A DNA stretch of 64,000 nt from Diabrotica undecimpunctata (GCF_040954645.1 NC_092812.1:4278001-4342000); one strand, 5' to 3'; shown: positions 11,711-23,347, numbered from the stretch's first letter. The notes: generated from the letters alone by a model not told the origin. Program-made: numbers and translations.

Positions 11711-11800
11711 TGACATGAGCAGATCTAAAGATAATAACACAAACGGAAGGAAAAACAAATTGAAGTACAATTATTTAAACATAGAAAAGAACAAATCAAT

Positions 11801-14530
11801 TTTGAAAATGGCATCATGGAATGTAAGAGGTATAAATAGAAAGGAAATAGAACTGGGGGAAGAAATTAGAGATAAGAACATTAAAGTAGTAGCTGTAACA
11901 GAGACAAAGAAAAAAGAAAGAGGATCAATAATATTAGAAAACGGAATGTTACTAATATACAGTGGAGTGGAAGAAACGAAGAGAGCTCAGGCAGGAGTAG
12001 CGTGCATAATAAAGAAGCACAGTATCAACAAAGTAAAAAATTGGATATATTACAACGAACATGTACTAAGAGTAGACATAGATATGGATTCAGAGGAAAG
12101 CAATACAAACCTAATCGTATGCTATGAACAAGATAAAGACGTAACAAAAAACCAAAATAATGAGTTCTGGGACAAATTACAAGAAGTGATAAATGATTGT
12201 ACAGAGAAAATTGTGATCACACGAGGACATGAACGGTAGAGTAGGGAAAGAAGCAGAAAAATGAAGCAATGTCATCGGACCTTCTAGGGAGGAAAAAATA
12301 AACAAAAATGGAAAATTACTACTCAAATTCTTCCTAGACAATAACCTGGTGATTATGAACACACACTTCCAACATAAAAGGATACACAAAATCACATCAT
12401 CTTGGTGCTACAGCCCTTAGAGGGCCTCGACCTTCTCAAGCTGTCTACGCCATTCTGTTCTGTCACTTGCTTGCATTTTCCAGTTGCCGACTCCGATCTT
12501 CTCGGCATCTTGTGTTACCCCGTCCATCCACATCAGCTTTGGTCTACCCCGTCTTCTCATTCCTACGGATTGCGCTGTTATAATCTTTTTTATCATGACA
12601 TAAAATCATAAGAGAAGTCAAATCAAGAGACGAACAATCAATTTAAGACTATACTATAGTGCAAAAAAACAGAAAAGAACTGGATAAGAGACGTAAGGGT
12701 GAAAGGAGTTATGAAATTGGTAGTGATCACTATCTACTAGAAACCACATTCAAAAGCAAAATAAAAGAAATATAAAGAAATGAGAACATAAACAGAAAAC
12801 ACAAAAAAATAATAAAAATTTATAAACTAATAGAAGAAACAACGAAACTAAGATACTCAGAAGGGCTAGGGAAAGAGATGGAGAATGAATATGAAATAAC
12901 AGAACTAATAGAAGAAGAATGGGGAAAATTTAAAAATGCGATGATAAAAACAGCTAAGTCAATAGATGAAACTACAACAAATAACAACATGGGGAAACAA
13001 ACATCTTGGTGGAACAATGAAGTGAAAAGAGAAATAAAAGAAAAGAAGGAATTATGGAAAGAATACATACAAGACAAAACACAACAAAAATATGAAAATT
13101 ATAAGAGACAAAGAACAAAATTTAAAGAGATAGTTAAGAAAGAGAAAAAGAAAAGTTGGAAAAATTCGGAGAAAAATGGAAGAAAACAGCACAGAAAACG
13201 TAAAATTATTTAATAGAACATTGAAAAACCTAAAAAGCAACAAATAATTAATCAGATAAGAAACGACGATAAGACAATAATGGAAAGATGAAGGGAACAT
13301 TTCCAGATGATACTGAATAGAAATCAAGCGAATACAATGAAGAATGAAAGCCACATCTAGAGAGTAGCCATGAGAAACATGGAAAATCCAGAAACTATAG
13401 AAAAAGAAGAACTGAAAGAAGAAATAAGAGAGATAAAGATTGGAAAAGCACCAGGAAGCGATTGAGTAGCACCAGCAATGATGAAATATATAGGAGTAAA
13501 AGCAAAAGAAAAATTGTTATACATATATAACCTCATATGGAAGAGAAAAGTAATACCCAGAGAATGGAAAAATGCAGTAATTATACCTATATACAAGAAA
13601 AGAAACACAAGAGACTGTAAGAACTATAGAGGTATATCACTACTATGTGTAGCAGCAAAAGTATACGAAACCATAATAAGTAGAAAGGAAAATCAGAAAA
13701 GAAATAGAACATAAATTAGAGAACGTACAAAGTGGATTCAGGAAAGGACACAACACCCAAGACCATCTATTCACCATGCAACAAGTATTAGAAAAAGCCT
13801 TAAAGAAAAATAGAGAAATATATCTGAGCTTTATAGACATAGAAAAAGGATTCGACCCAGTCAAAAGAAAAGATATATGGGAAAGTCTAAAGAAGAAGCA
13901 AGTCAGTGAAAAACTGATAGAAGCAACAAAGAGTATAAACATGTAAACAACAAATACAGTAAGAATGTTAAATATACAGTCAGAACCATTTGAAACAACT
14001 CAAGAAGTTAGACAAGGGGGAAGTCTCAGCCCAGTGCTATTTATAAATGTAATAGGTGAGATAGTGAAAGAATGTAAGAGAACATTCAAGAAATACTGCA
14101 TCGGATGGAACAGAATGCTAATGATAAACGCTGAGATGTGTATATTTACAGACGACATAGTATTAATTGCGAAAACAATAGAAAAACTAAAATACAACTT
14201 AGAGAAATAGAACCTAGAAGCAAGCAAATACAACTTAAACGGCAACAAAGAGAAGACTCAGATAATGAAAATATCAAGGAAACAAGGGACGGAAGATCAA
14301 ATAGAAGTAATGATAGACCAACAAAAATAATACAGACAAATTCATACAAATACTTAGGAACATTAACCAACGACAAAGAAGACATCGAGGACGATCTTAA
14401 CAACAGAATGGAAAACACAGGAAAACTATTCCAAGCACTAAATAGAGGATTCCTTAATAACAAAGAAATATCAACAAAGACCAAGTAGACAAAATACAAA
14501 ACAATATATAGACCTACAGTGACATATGGA
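11801..14530 (+). pseudogene. LINE-A ORF2: endonuclease and reverse transcriptase, decayed
   Basis: The endonuclease opens with MASWNVRGINRK and TETKKK (11807-12240); the frame then shifts just at the expected GDMNGR metal-binding site (about 12225-12250). After an inserted repeat (12395-12600) the linker resumes (QTSWWNNEVKREI, about 13000). RT blocks follow: GKAPGSD then a TGA near 13462, KNYRGISLLCVAAKVYE, VRQGGSLSPVLF and FTDDIVLIA, where the usual FADD or YADD has become FTDD. Further stops (TAA, TAG) and shifts break the RT and thumb. The enzyme would have nicked target DNA and primed reverse transcription; this copy cannot. Confidence 0.75.
12395..12600. repeat. Short dispersed repeat inserted in LINE-A ORF2
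   Basis: About 205 bp of less AT-rich sequence (begins near cttggtgctacagccctt) interrupts the A-rich LINE-A. The endonuclease end lies before it and the linker after it. 'aaaatca' occurs at both edges and may be a short target duplication. The motif 'gctacagcccttagagggcc' resembles a fragment dispersed widely in insect genomes; whether it is a SINE or a LINE end is not decided. Confidence 0.55.
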
Positions 14531-14590
14531 GCAGAAAATTGGATAATAAACAAAAGACATCAGAGCAGAATTATAAATAAATAATTCAAC

Positions 14591-15037
14591 ATCAAGAAAT
14601 TAATCCTTTAGGGAATCCATTGACTTATCTCTGTTTTCTAAATAAATCTAAAAACTAATTTTGAATATACACATAAAAGGCCTATTGAAAGATTTGGTTT
14701 TACTGAATTTTGAATTCAATGAATTGAAAATTGAAAATTTTGTTTGTTTTTTCTTATAAACTTTTCTATAAACTTCTATAGTTTTAAGACTGTTATTGGA
14801 AGTTTTTGAAAATGAAAAAATGTATGCATCTGTAAGCTTCTGAGACAAACAAGGTTTTTGTTGTTTATATTGAATATAAAATGCCTCCGAATGTTTTTCT
14901 CAGTAAGACCATTATGAAATTTCAAAATATTATTTATTGAAAAAGTTATTTAGTGTTGATTTCAATAAATGAGGTACACCTTTCATATAAAAATTCTTTT
15001 CAGTTAAAAATGAATTTTAATAATATATGCATACCTT
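14591..15037. other. AT-rich stretch without a clear gene
   Basis: Frames on the minus strand (14648-14848) are Lys/Ser/Asn-rich and low in information. It could be intron or untranslated region of the THAP-type gene on the same strand, but nothing proves that. Confidence 0.35.
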
Positions 15038-15100
15038 CAATACTATATGTCATAGATTTCCCAGAGGAACTTGCTAGTGCCTGTAATTCCTCTACGGTCG
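15038..15100 (-). pseudogene. Exon-like block with donor, repeat unit 1
   Basis: The minus strand reads VEELQALASSSGKSMTYSIE followed by a GTATGCATAT donor. It is homologous to the block at 15781-15840, with the same frame and donor. It lies downstream of the THAP exons on the same strand, so it may be a further exon of that gene. Confidence 0.4.
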
Positions 15101-15780
15101 ATGTCCCTAAAAATAATAACATATATATCATCGTAAAATCATATTGAAATTATATTGATTAGCAGCATTGAATTGATCATAAATAAATTCTTCAGTTCAA
15201 TTCTCGTCATTTACATAATTTAATACCACCCTACATTCTTATGCTAGTGACCTAGTTCTTCTATATAACAGCCTAAACCCCATTTTGGACTCCACTCTCA
15301 TTAACCCATATTGTCAAATATTCATTAAGGGTGCAACCTTCACAATCTTCAAAATTCGGTTAATAAAAGTGAGACTGTTTAGTTTTCAAAAAAAAAAAAG
15401 AAACAATTTAAGAACCTACCACATAAGCATATTGAAAATATAATTGAAAAATCTATTAAAGGTATAAATATCATGGGATCCTTTTGCAGAAGCGTAGAGC
15501 GGACCCATCTACTCTTCTTCAAATCATTACAGCTAGTAAGACCCATCCAGATTTTTGAAGTACCTTCATAAAACCAGCACATTAACAATTAAAAAGTTAG
15601 ACTCCAATTTCAAGCACAAAACTTAGGCTGTATGAATTCTACCCAGACAAATGCTCTTTTAGCCAAAAGAAATGAATGATTTCTTGAGTTTAGATGCAGA
15701 CAGTTATCTACCAAATTCTTGACCAAAATTTACAATTTCCCACAAATATCCAACAATTAGTTTAAAAAATATATGCATAC

Positions 15781-15870
15781 CTTCAATTATATGTGTCAAT
15801 GATTCCAAAGTACTCGCAAATGTTTGTAACTTCTCAACAGGTGTGTCAACAAAATTACAAAAATCGGTCC
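15781..15870 (-). pseudogene. Exon-like block with donor, repeat unit 2
   Basis: The minus strand reads VEKLQTFASTLESLTHIIE followed by GTATGCATAT. A pyrimidine-rich acceptor (ctctttctttctcctg...ag) precedes it. Joining it directly to THAP exon 3 does not keep an open frame, so the link to that gene is uncertain. Confidence 0.4.
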
Positions 15871-15901
15871 TCTCATTATTCAGGAGAAAGAAAGAGCATA
15901 C

Positions 15902-17070
15902 CTTGAACTGAAATGTTTAGTCTCACAAAACGAATAGATGGTTTTGCGTTTTTTTAACTTAGCATTGCTGCAAAGGCCGGTTCCTTAAAATGTAAACTGA
16001 ATATTCTAAAGTGGTCATAGCAGTATTGAGCACTGTACATGGCAAGTTTTTCACTTTGAACAATTTGCTTCCATTCTGCAAACCTTAAAATACAACACCG
16101 ATGAGATCAATGATATTAAATATAGAATTCTGTTCTTACCGATTTTCATCCTTGGAAAACCTGAAGAAACTCAACTTCTTATAGTCCCTGGTATTTTTTC
16201 TAGATACACAGAAATATAAACACAATTCATCATAATCCTTCGTTTAAAATAACAACACCACTTAGTTATAAAATTAACCCTAAAAACCCTGAGATTAATA
16301 ATTACTGTTAGTATAACATCGTATTATATAATCGGCTACTGCACGTATTATTATGTTATACCGTTGATTGAATATTGGGTTATTCAATCAACGGTTATAC
16401 ATATTATTTAGTGAACTGTGACTAAAACATTTAACATTATTTCCAAAAAGGAATCTAATTTTAGAATTGTTTTTAACTTAGCATCTATACTTGTAATAAT
16501 TAATTAAAGTATATACCCGACAAAAGTTTTAATTTTGAGTTAAGAGGAAAAAATTTACTACAATTGGCATCAGTACGATATTTTATATACAATCTGACAA
16601 TGAGTAAGTCAATATTCTGTATATTTTTAATGATATAAAGTAGAAAATCCATAGGGTAAGAATTTCACAGAATATATTAATTAAAACATTAACATCATTG
16701 TGAGTGAAGCAATCCTGCATATTTAAAAATCAAAAAGTGGTTAAGCTCAGTATAATTGTCATGTTTCCCTCTTACTTATAAAAAAATTCCTTGTAAGCTA
16801 AACTTAATGAATTGGATATATTTGAGATCATTAAACAACATTCATGTGCAATATGATGTAGAATTGAGTTCAAAAGATGATCCACTCGCTTTTACAATAT
16901 TTAGTTTTCTATTGTAGTGAATAAAAATAATGATATTAACTTAGGGAAACAGCTTATTAATATGTTCAACGGAGTGGAAGTGTTTAATATAAGACTCACG
17001 AGGTAATTGAGGAGATCTGTAAACACCACCAACAACAAATTGGGACACATTGGAAGCTGTTCTTTGCCAT
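15902..17070 (-). pseudogene. THAP-domain gene, three exons, broken
   Basis: Three minus-strand blocks join with correct splice signals and matching phase: exon 1 17070-17000 (ATG; donor GTGAGT), exon 2 16199-16140 (acceptor tctag; donor GTAAGA), exon 3 16083-15902 (acceptor tttaag; donor GTATGC). The joined reading matches a THAP zinc-binding domain, a DNA-binding module shared by P-element transposases and cell-cycle regulators. It starts with a CVPIC pair, then has FFRFSKDENRFAEWKQIV and a SLHFKEPAF block. Two defects stand out: the Cys expected before SLHF is Phe, and a TAA (15954-15956) lies just before the KNAKPS tail. It may be a dead host gene or a remnant of a THAP-bearing transposon. 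The exon joins are inferred from sequence only. Confidence 0.6.
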
Positions 17071-17339
17071 CTTTAAAAATAGAAATATACTGAGAATATT
17101 TGAAAATAAAATATACTGAACCTTTTTGATGACGATAATAAGAACTCCAACTTCACTTAATTTCTTACTCGTTAGTATTCAGTTACGCGATAACTCGTAT
17201 CCTTTTTTTGTGTAGCAACTACCACTGTTGGTATACCAATAAGATAACGAATACTACAGTTAAGCTGCTGAGCAAATATTCTTTCCAACAATTCCCTTTT
17301 TGTTTAGGCATTTGAATTGGGTTTCACGAAGCTTACTCC

Positions 17340-17640
17340 CAGATGTAATAGCTTATTTAACTGAAGCATCATTACATAAGACTTTGGCTGGCGTATATCG
17401 ATTAGACATTTTACCTATAATACTGTATAACACGAATTTTAGTAGCTTTATCGTGCTGCAAATCAAGACTATTAAAAATCAAACCCACTAAATTTTTATC
17501 ACGATCAGTACGGTTATTGAGATTGGTAGAGTTGAATTCAGAAATATTGTAAATCATAAGAGTATGAGAATGAGATTTTTCTATGGAATGATAGACCTCA
17601 TAGTAAAGAGACCTGAACTTATTCTTAGTGCGGTTGTCGC
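17340..17640 (-). pseudogene. Old LINE ORF1 remnant (RRM-like domain)
   Basis: A minus-strand reading of about 90 residues includes HTLMIYNISEFNS, LVGLIFNSLDCSTIKLLKF and RYTPAKVLCNDASVK. Spacing and phrases fit the domain in many insect LINE ORF1 proteins that runs from an 'N-I-I-I-x-G/N-v-E' strand to an 'R-P-L-K-V' strand. No further element parts are seen beside it. It is old and not part of the THAP exons, though on the same strand. Confidence 0.45.
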
Positions 17641-18989
17641 CCAGAGGTACAATCTTATCCTTTATATTACTTATTTCTTCTTACAAGTTAATAACTTTTA
17701 ATTTTTAAAAAACATTTAGTAACTGCTACTGCAGCACTAAAGCTCTTGTCTAAGAGGTCGACAATCCACAAAATTTTTATACCAAGTAAAATCTAGTTCC
17801 ACAACTAGCACAAAAAATAATTTTTTTTATCATTAGGACCCAAATCCAGAGAACACAATTATTACTATTGGAAGCAATCATTCTAACCTCAAAAGAAAAT
17901 TTTAGGATATCTTATATGTTATGGCGTTATCTTTAACGAGTCCCATTAGAAAGCAATTTTTGGTAAGGTAGTTCACGAAAAATCAACATAACATAAGTTC
18001 CAGATTTTGTAGTCTTTTTTTGTGTGGAACGTTTATCGACACACTATACTTATCTGAGTTCTACAGCCTCGGTAGTATTTTCCTGAACAAGAGTAAAATG
18101 GTAACATTAAAATATAGTAATCGGGCACTACACTGGATACTGGATGCCCCTAATTTATTATTTCTGCCTCCATTGTGGACAACATAATGTGATTAACACT
18201 CTATATTTAATTGTCTTTAAAATAAAATTTAAAAACCCTACTATGGCAATAAAAACTGTCGGATATTTGAATATTAATTACATAATATTCGTAGTAGCGT
18301 ATAAACGAAAACTGAAAACTAATAAATGCTAAAACGAGGTCACAATTTCGAAAAAAATGTTTATTTTTCAGCTAGAGCCCCAAAAGCTACAAACGCTATA
18401 CAACTGATAATTGTTTGAACTGTATCTAGGTTGACTATACTTCCAAAGAACACCCCAAGGAGTTCGTCCTCTTAAACCAATCGAAAACAAGTCCTTATGC
18501 GTCTTTAGAAAGATTTAGAAAATGAAAAATTAAATCAGAATCTAATTATTGAAATTTTCTTTCCACTTTATCGAAATTGCTTTTCAAAACTTCACGATGA
18601 CAGTGTTAACTGTTTTAAAAGGCACATTACCTATAAAATCTACACTTTAAATTAAAGTAATAAATGATGGAAAATAATGTTCAGTTTAGTTAATTAAAAT
18701 GAAACTCAAATAAAAACGTGAAAACGTTATCCAAATGCTTTAAATTTTTTATTCCATTTCAACCACAATCTATTAAAAAAAGTTTTATTTTATTAAATGC
18801 ATATCAGTGAGAAAACAGGCAAACCAAAACATCTGAATACTTTTCCTGCTAGGAGGGCACTTTCCGCAGAGCCTTTAACCGTATCTCGGCGTCGTTGGCG
18901 TCGTGACGCTCTAGCTAATAGAACTGGGTCTGGGATTTTTAACCAGTGCTATCATTCAAGAGATAACCGTGTTCTAGCGTACCTGATGT
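17641..18989. other. AT-rich stretch without recognised gene
   Basis: Both strands hold only short open frames with no family resemblance. It may be intron or decayed repeat. Confidence 0.35.
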
Positions 18990-19092
18990 TAATAAATTAT
19001 GATTTTTGCTGCTGTAACCCGCCAGTGGCCGTATCGTAGGCTGTGGCTTTATGTTCATTCATAAAGCGGATTTTTAGATTTTCCGACATTTT
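18990..19092 (-). other. Possible short first exon
   Basis: After 'accaaacaaa' an ATG at 19092 opens 30 codons (MSENLKIRFMNEHKATAYDT and onward) and ends at a TAA; a GTACGC follows about 18 bases later. The local sequence is less AT-rich than its surroundings. I do not recognise the peptide. It could be an untranslated first exon or a short upstream ORF of the THAP-type gene, or chance. Confidence 0.2.
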
Positions 19093-19583
19093 GTTTGGTA
19101 GTTAACGATTTTGGTAATGATTTTATTTATTTTCGTTTGGAAACGGTTCAGAATTTCAACTTATACTTGTTTGTATTTATTTTAGATCTGAAATAGCTGA
19201 TAAACGATTAATATTTTTGTGTTTTGTATATTTGTAAGAAAGTATCAAGCAAAACGCAGGGAAATATAGTATCGAGACGTATCTCAAAAATTATAAAAAA
19301 TACGTAAAAAATTACAAAATAAAACCTTATTTATTTTTCCTTCTTTCGCATATAACATTCGTTTGTAGGGGTCGCAAAACCCATATACGCATCAATATGA
19401 AATATTAATTAGTATGATACAAAGCTACTAAACATATATTATAATAAACTAAATGATTATCTAAATAAATTTTTAGTTATGAAACAGGCAGTTATTTACA
19501 ACCTCTTCTTGAAGACATTCAAGATGCTGAAACATCTATAATTTCGGCTTTAATGCTATTCCATATAAAGAACACCCGATAGT
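19093..19583. other. AT-rich stretch, nothing assigned
   Basis: There is no gene or repeat that I can support. Confidence 0.35.
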
Positions 19584-19850
19584 CTAGTAGTTATAAAAAA
19601 TGTCTGTTTTGACCCTTTGGAGCCCAAAATTTTCAGCAGCGAAATATTGAATTTTTTTTAAAGAATTGAATATTACTCCATATCGTATAACAAAATAAAA
19701 GTTTGCATAATATACTGATAGTAAAATCCCCTGATCTAGATAGCTCTTCAACACTCTTAATGAGTAGCAGGCTCTATTCAGTTTTTTTGTCGTATTTTGC
19801 ATTTGTTCCCCCAATTCAAGTTCTGTAAATATGAAGACCAAGGAATTCAA
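19584..19850 (-). pseudogene. LINE reverse-transcriptase thumb remnant
   Basis: The minus-strand frame includes KKLNRACYSLRVLKSYLDQ and VYYANFYFVIRYGVIFNS. This is the thumb region that follows the YADD block in RTs of Jockey-like and related LINEs. Nothing of the catalytic core remains. The frame continues at its N-terminal side into AT-rich sequence with no similarity. Confidence 0.6.
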
Positions 19851-20179
19851 CCGATCTAGCGGGTTATAGAATAAAATAGAAATATGCTTTATTGTCACTG
19901 AAAATTGTACAATTTTATGGACAAAGCTTACAAAAAGTAAAAAAAAATAACAATAATAATTAAAATTTACTAATATTACATAAATCGTCAATATCATAAA
20001 ATAAAACATGATAAACTATACAATCCATTGCAAAATTATACTAAATTGCAAATTGCATAATAAAACCTTACGAACTAGTTTATGAACAAGTTTAATTTTC
20101 ACTAATATTTGTTCGAATTTTAACTGACGCTAATAATTGTCTCTGAGACAAATTGTGAACTAAACAATTATAAATAAAT

Positions 20180-21640
20180 AAATACCGATATTCCATCATT
20201 TTCTATAGCAAGCAAGCAATTTGATTAAACCCAGCCTGTGAGAAATATTCACCCCTAAGAATTACGTTCGGGTGTAACAGTTCATTGGAGCGAGGTGTGT
20301 TAACTCGTGTAAAATACAGGAGTCACCCCACAGCGCTCCAATGCTCCAGACCATCCCTATCCCCCCTATAGCACTCTGATGCGCGATAGGGGCACAACTA
20401 TCAGCCAAATGCTCTTCATGTGGAGGTCCTGGGTAATAGAACCCCAACATGATTTCCTAACCGATTACAAAACTCAGGACAGCGCATTGTCGTTATGATC
20501 CTGTTATCTTAATGTGGCTTATCCGCGAACTAAAATTGCTTACTTGGTCCTCAAGTCTCCGCTCTGAGCCTAGGCTCAGTTCGGCGACTTGGTGCTCAAG
20601 GGGTTGGGCCCTACGTGCCCGGGTCTTGGGGTTTTTGTTAATTTTTTTGGTGGCTTGCGCCGGTTTTTGTTAGTGTTTTTTAATTTTTTTGGTGGCCGAA
20701 GCCGGTTTTTTGTGTTTTTTGTAATTTTTTTTGTAGGTGGCCCTGAAACAAAAAATCAGAATTAGTGTAAAGTCTATACTATGACATTGAGGAATATATA
20801 AATATAAAACAATATAACAATATAGATTTTATCATCTTTAGGCTACTGGGCCCACTCTGTGCTTGGCGATAGTCCTTGGTTGTTTTGAGCTATGAACTGT
20901 CTTCTATGTGCGTTGTTGTTATTTTAAAGTATTTTCTCTCTAGTGTTTTTTATTTTCTCTCTAGTGTTTTATTTTCTCTCTGATATTTTTATTTTATTCT
21001 GCTATCTGTTGTTTTGGTCTTTTGTACTTCCATCTGTGGAAAACGTCATACCTCATCATCTCTCTTAGTATGTGACTGGGGTGGTTCTCTATTTCTGCGA
21101 ACTTTATCCTGGCTTTTTCTTTCATCGTGTCAGTCACTCTGATTTGTTGCAATTCTCTAAAGAGGAATTTTTCTGCAACGTATCTTGGTACGTTGACTGC
21201 TTCTCTTAGGCTGTTGTTGTGTGCCGCTTGTATTTTCTTTTTTGATGTGTTACATATGTGTCACCAGGCAAGGGATGCATATGTTAGTATGGGCAGTATT
21301 ATGCTGTTTATTAGTCTTATCTTTGTTTTAATTCTGAGTTTACTTTTTCTCCCTGTTAGTCCTCTTATTGAAGCTCTTGCCATGTTTGCCTTTTGTACTG
21401 TGGCTTCTACGTGTTTGATAAATGTTAAGCCTTTATCCATAATTACTCCGAGGTATTTTGCTTCGCTTTTCCTCTCGATGGGATTTTCTTGCACAGTTAC
21501 CTGTTCTTCCGGTTGCTGATGCCTCTTTTTGAAAAGTACAGCCTGTGTCTTGTCGGAGTTTTTTGCTATTTTCCATTTTAAACTCCATTCTTCTATGTCG
21601 TCTAGCGCTGTTTGTAGGTTATTTACCGCAATCATTTTCT
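20180..21640 (-). mobile_element. Jockey-like LINE, 3' part
   Basis: A minus-strand RT C-terminus (21635 down to about 20840) is followed by a long 3' untranslated region. That region contains two copies of a 'ggtggc..cggtttttt' unit (20650-20730) and a less AT-rich block (20260-20620), and ends in 'tatttatttatttata' near 20180. The 5' edge is a truncation near 21640, just after the expected YADD position. Confidence 0.65.
20845..21635 (-). pseudogene. Jockey-type RT, thumb and C-terminus
   Basis: The frame reads LQTALDDIEEWSLKWKI, KTQAVLFKKRHQQ, AKYLGVIMDKGLTFIKHVE and INSIILPILTYASLAW, all typical of Jockey-clade RT after the catalytic core. It continues below 21260 past stops with AVNVPRYVAEKFLFRELQ, ending in a Lys-rich tail. 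The YADD core is missing because of the 5' truncation. Stops in the last third mark it as dead. Confidence 0.7.
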
Positions 21641-21997
21641 ATATCTTCGTCGACATATAACATATAGTCAGTGCTTCTTTTGACGTAAAACCAGGTCTAA
21701 AAGGAAAAAAACAGAAAATCTATTATTTATTATATATTATTCCTAAATGACGATACGGTCACAAACAAATATTAGCAGCTCTGCTACATTTGATACGATA
21801 CTTTTGTGATAAATTGTATAAATATGTCTTAAACAAATTCCTCTAGATCCCATTTTTTTAAAATATTTTTGATATCTTCAAAAATAAAATTAAAAAATAT
21901 TACTTACTCAAAGCGAACGTCCGTTTTGATATTTTCTTCACCAGATAATAACTTTAAGGATGCGTTCATTACGGAGACGTAATTATTGTTCAAACGA
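21641..21997. other. AT-rich spacer
   Basis: No gene is visible. It lies between the truncated Jockey-like copy and the inverted-repeat element. Confidence 0.35.
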
Positions 21998-23347
21998 CAA
22001 TTATTGTTTTGAGTAGTATGGACCTCTGTAACAAAAAGCTATATGTTTCCTGCTGTCGAATTTTTGGACTTAATTAATTATTAACAAATTAAGGTCAAAA
22101 AACGGAAAATTTTTAGCTTTTTTCTATCAGCAGAAAGTGAAGCATTTTAAACAAATTTTAGAAGAGAAGAAACTCTTCTCTTACATAAAAACTGTCAAAA
22201 TAGCGTTTTCTAAATGTTTCTAACCCTTTTTGTTCATAAGGAATTTGCAAAATAAGTAAAAAATTTTGGTTTTTTATAAATGTTAATAACTTTTTTGAAA
22301 ATAAACTTATAACATTTATATTGCATTTATAAATAAATATTATTAAAAAAAAATTTAAACAAATTAGATGTACGCAAAAAGTACATACAAGTTCAAAATG
22401 AAACGTTGAAATACATAAAAAAGGACCAGAGATACTAACAGCTCCTTCCCCCTCCCTTCAGCTCCCGCGAGTTTCAAAGTCGACTAATTTTAAAGAACAC
22501 ATTTTGAAGCTTTGTGGACGATTCCATGAAAAGGTAATATTTTTATAAGCTAGTACATTAAAACTATAAAGTATATTCTTTCAAATAGCGCTAATTAGAT
22601 TTCTTAATTTTTATAAACAAAGCTGCTATGAATTAAATAAAAAAAAAGCTAACTTTGTCCCAAATTATTTTAGGACATTTTTTTTTACTTTTGAATTTGT
22701 AAAGAAATTTAGGCTTTTTAAATATAAAAGAAATATTCTTACAGGAAATAGTTAAAAAGTTATTCTAATTGTTTATAAGGAAAAAACCGTCATGTTTTTG
22801 CAAAATTATTTTGCAATATTTAAAATTAATTTTCTTAATTCTTTCCTAATGTAAATAATATAAAAAGTCTTTTTCTTCCAGAAACTACCCTTTCAATTAC
22901 TAATACTATATAATTTTCTGACTTATATTGATGCAAAAAAATTAATTTGGGATAAACAAATAAAATAACTTTTAAACTATTTTACCCATTACTTTGAAAT
23001 TTTGACCATTTTTTAAGCATTATAAGACACAGCATTCCATAAAATATAAATGTTATAAGTTTATTTTCAAAAAAGTTGTATTTTGCAGTATTTTGCAACT
23101 TCCTAAGCAACAAATAATGATATAAACATTTAGAAAACGCCATTTTGAAAGTTTTTATATAACTTATAAGTTTATTTTCTTCTAAAATTTGTTTAAAATG
23201 CTTCACTTTTTGTTGATAGACGAAAAAAGCAAAAATTTTACGTTTTTTGACCTTAATTTGTTAATAGCTAATTAATTCCAAATAATCGACTGCAGGAAAC
23301 ATATAATTTTTTTTTACAGAGGACCATACTACTCAAAACAATTATCG
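21998..23347. mobile_element. Inverted-repeat element with 320-bp arms
   Basis: The left arm (21998 to about 22325, opening acaattattgttttgag) reappears as its reverse complement at about 23032-23347. Shared phrases include 'gtgaagcattttaaacaaat' and 'gaaaataaacttataacatt'. About 700 bp of AT-rich DNA lies between the arms. No transposase frame is present. The structure fits a non-autonomous foldback or long-TIR element; no clear target duplication was found. Confidence 0.7.

Larger units (their letters stand above)
8942..11711 (-). mobile_element. R1-like non-LTR retrotransposon, 5'-truncated, inserted in LINE-A
   Basis: On the minus strand the element runs from a fold-back at 11710-11672, through the partial ORF2 (11697-9506) and a 3' untranslated region (9505-8955), to a poly-A tail (8954-8942). 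Host LINE-A sequence flanks it on both sides: gacatgagcggatc at 8928-8941 and gacatgagcagatc at 11712-11725. This is a 14-bp target duplication with one mismatch. The endonuclease half of ORF2 and ORF1 are missing, as expected for incomplete target-primed reverse transcription. Confidence 0.88.
11712..14590 (+). mobile_element. LINE-A, 3' part resuming after the R1-like insertion
   Basis: Plus-strand, A-rich LINE sequence continues from the ORF1/ORF2 boundary at the right target duplication to a short 'aaataaataatt' tail near 14585. The coding part stops soon after the RT thumb, so the 3' end may be truncated. I could not find matching target duplications for LINE-A itself, partly because its left end was copied in the tandem duplication. 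Confidence 0.7.

Noticed and set aside
18797..19039. 80-codon plus-strand frame in a less AT-rich patch
   Set aside because: It shows no motif, and the minus strand offers a better start context; neither is convincing as a gene.
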